Source: Deltaproteobacteria bacterium (lineage in GTDB: Bacteria > Desulfobacterota > Desulfobacteria > Desulfobacterales > Desulfobacteraceae). Taken from it: DNA of 6,568 nt. The notes under the pieces are model-generated. The model had not been told where the DNA came from, did no database searches, and saw only the letters and a list, made by a program, of their open reading frames with translations. The stretch covers positions 1 to 6,568 of the forward strand of contig QMMT01000122.1 in the NCBI GenBank assembly GCA_003647385.1, read 5' to 3'. Made by a program: the position numbers and the translations under genes. Positions 6,495 through 6,568 of the stretch are shown here, in pieces. The stretch's first letter is position 1, and every line of letters begins with the position of its first letter.

Positions 6495-6498
6495 AAAA
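6476..6498. promoter_or_regulatory. operator-like inverted repeat upstream of the repressor gene
   Basis: TTTTTTCA (6476-6483) and TGAAAAAA (6491-6498) are perfect 8-nt inverted arms around CACATGA, 41-63 bp upstream of the repressor ATG. Read on the minus strand it shares TTTTTCATCAT, TGT and GAAAAAA with the repeat at 5733-5755. Two such sites flanking the repressor gene make it a good candidate for the repressor's own operator. Confidence 0.55.
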
Positions 6499-6568
6499 TG
6501 CAACACTTTTTTTGTTTTTTTCTTAAAAATTTTGTCTAAGGAAATTTAAAAAAGATATGGATCTTGCA

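Noticed and set aside
6539..6568. A possible divergent gene start at ATG 6555 preceded by AAGGA.
   Set aside because: The spacing of about 15 nt is too long, and only a few codons are visible before the window ends.

Overview
The window is AT-rich and looks like a chromosomal segment of an anaerobic bacterium, most likely a sulfate-reducing Desulfobacterota of the Desulfobacter/Desulfobacula kind. This rests on protein style: an oxygen-sensitive 2-hydroxyacyl-CoA dehydratase-type Fe-S protein with its ATP-dependent activase, a cytoplasmic GAF-PAS histidine kinase paired with a sigma-54 activator, and a LexA/CI-like repressor. The taxonomic call is inference.

Left part, + strand (2-2250). A 5'-truncated 2-hydroxyacyl-CoA dehydratase/BcrC-family gene is followed 37 bp later by its activase (ASKHA ATPase with two cluster cysteines), then after 82 bp by a small cupin. 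The single dehydratase-type subunit next to an activase, and its Cys pattern including a CxxxC, resemble the double-cubane cluster protein/reductase pair (YjiM/YjiL type) more than a classical two-subunit dehydratase. The missing upstream sequence prevents a firm call.

Middle part, - strand (2259-5286). A two-component operon is transcribed toward the cupin: a soluble GAF-PAS-HisKA-HATPase kinase with a GTG start, then 19 bp later an NtrC-type sigma-54-dependent response regulator (receiver, AAA+, Fis-type HTH). Its sigma-54 contact loop reads GAFSGA instead of GAFTGA. The regulator and cupin converge with only 8 bp between them.

Right part, - strand (5424-6568). An S24-family CI/LexA-like autoproteolytic repressor is followed by an unrecognised 95-residue protein with two predicted membrane segments. 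Near-identical AT-rich inverted repeats (TTTTTCATCAT...TGT...GAAAAA) lie upstream of both genes. This suggests a small regulon in which the repressor controls itself and the membrane protein, probably released by a RecA/SOS-type signal. It is the most system-like and least familiar part of the window. The last 70 bases (6499-6568) are T/A-rich and hold no feature I can support.

There is no tRNA, rRNA, CRISPR array, insertion sequence or complete phage module here, and no gene-free stretch longer than 300 bases.
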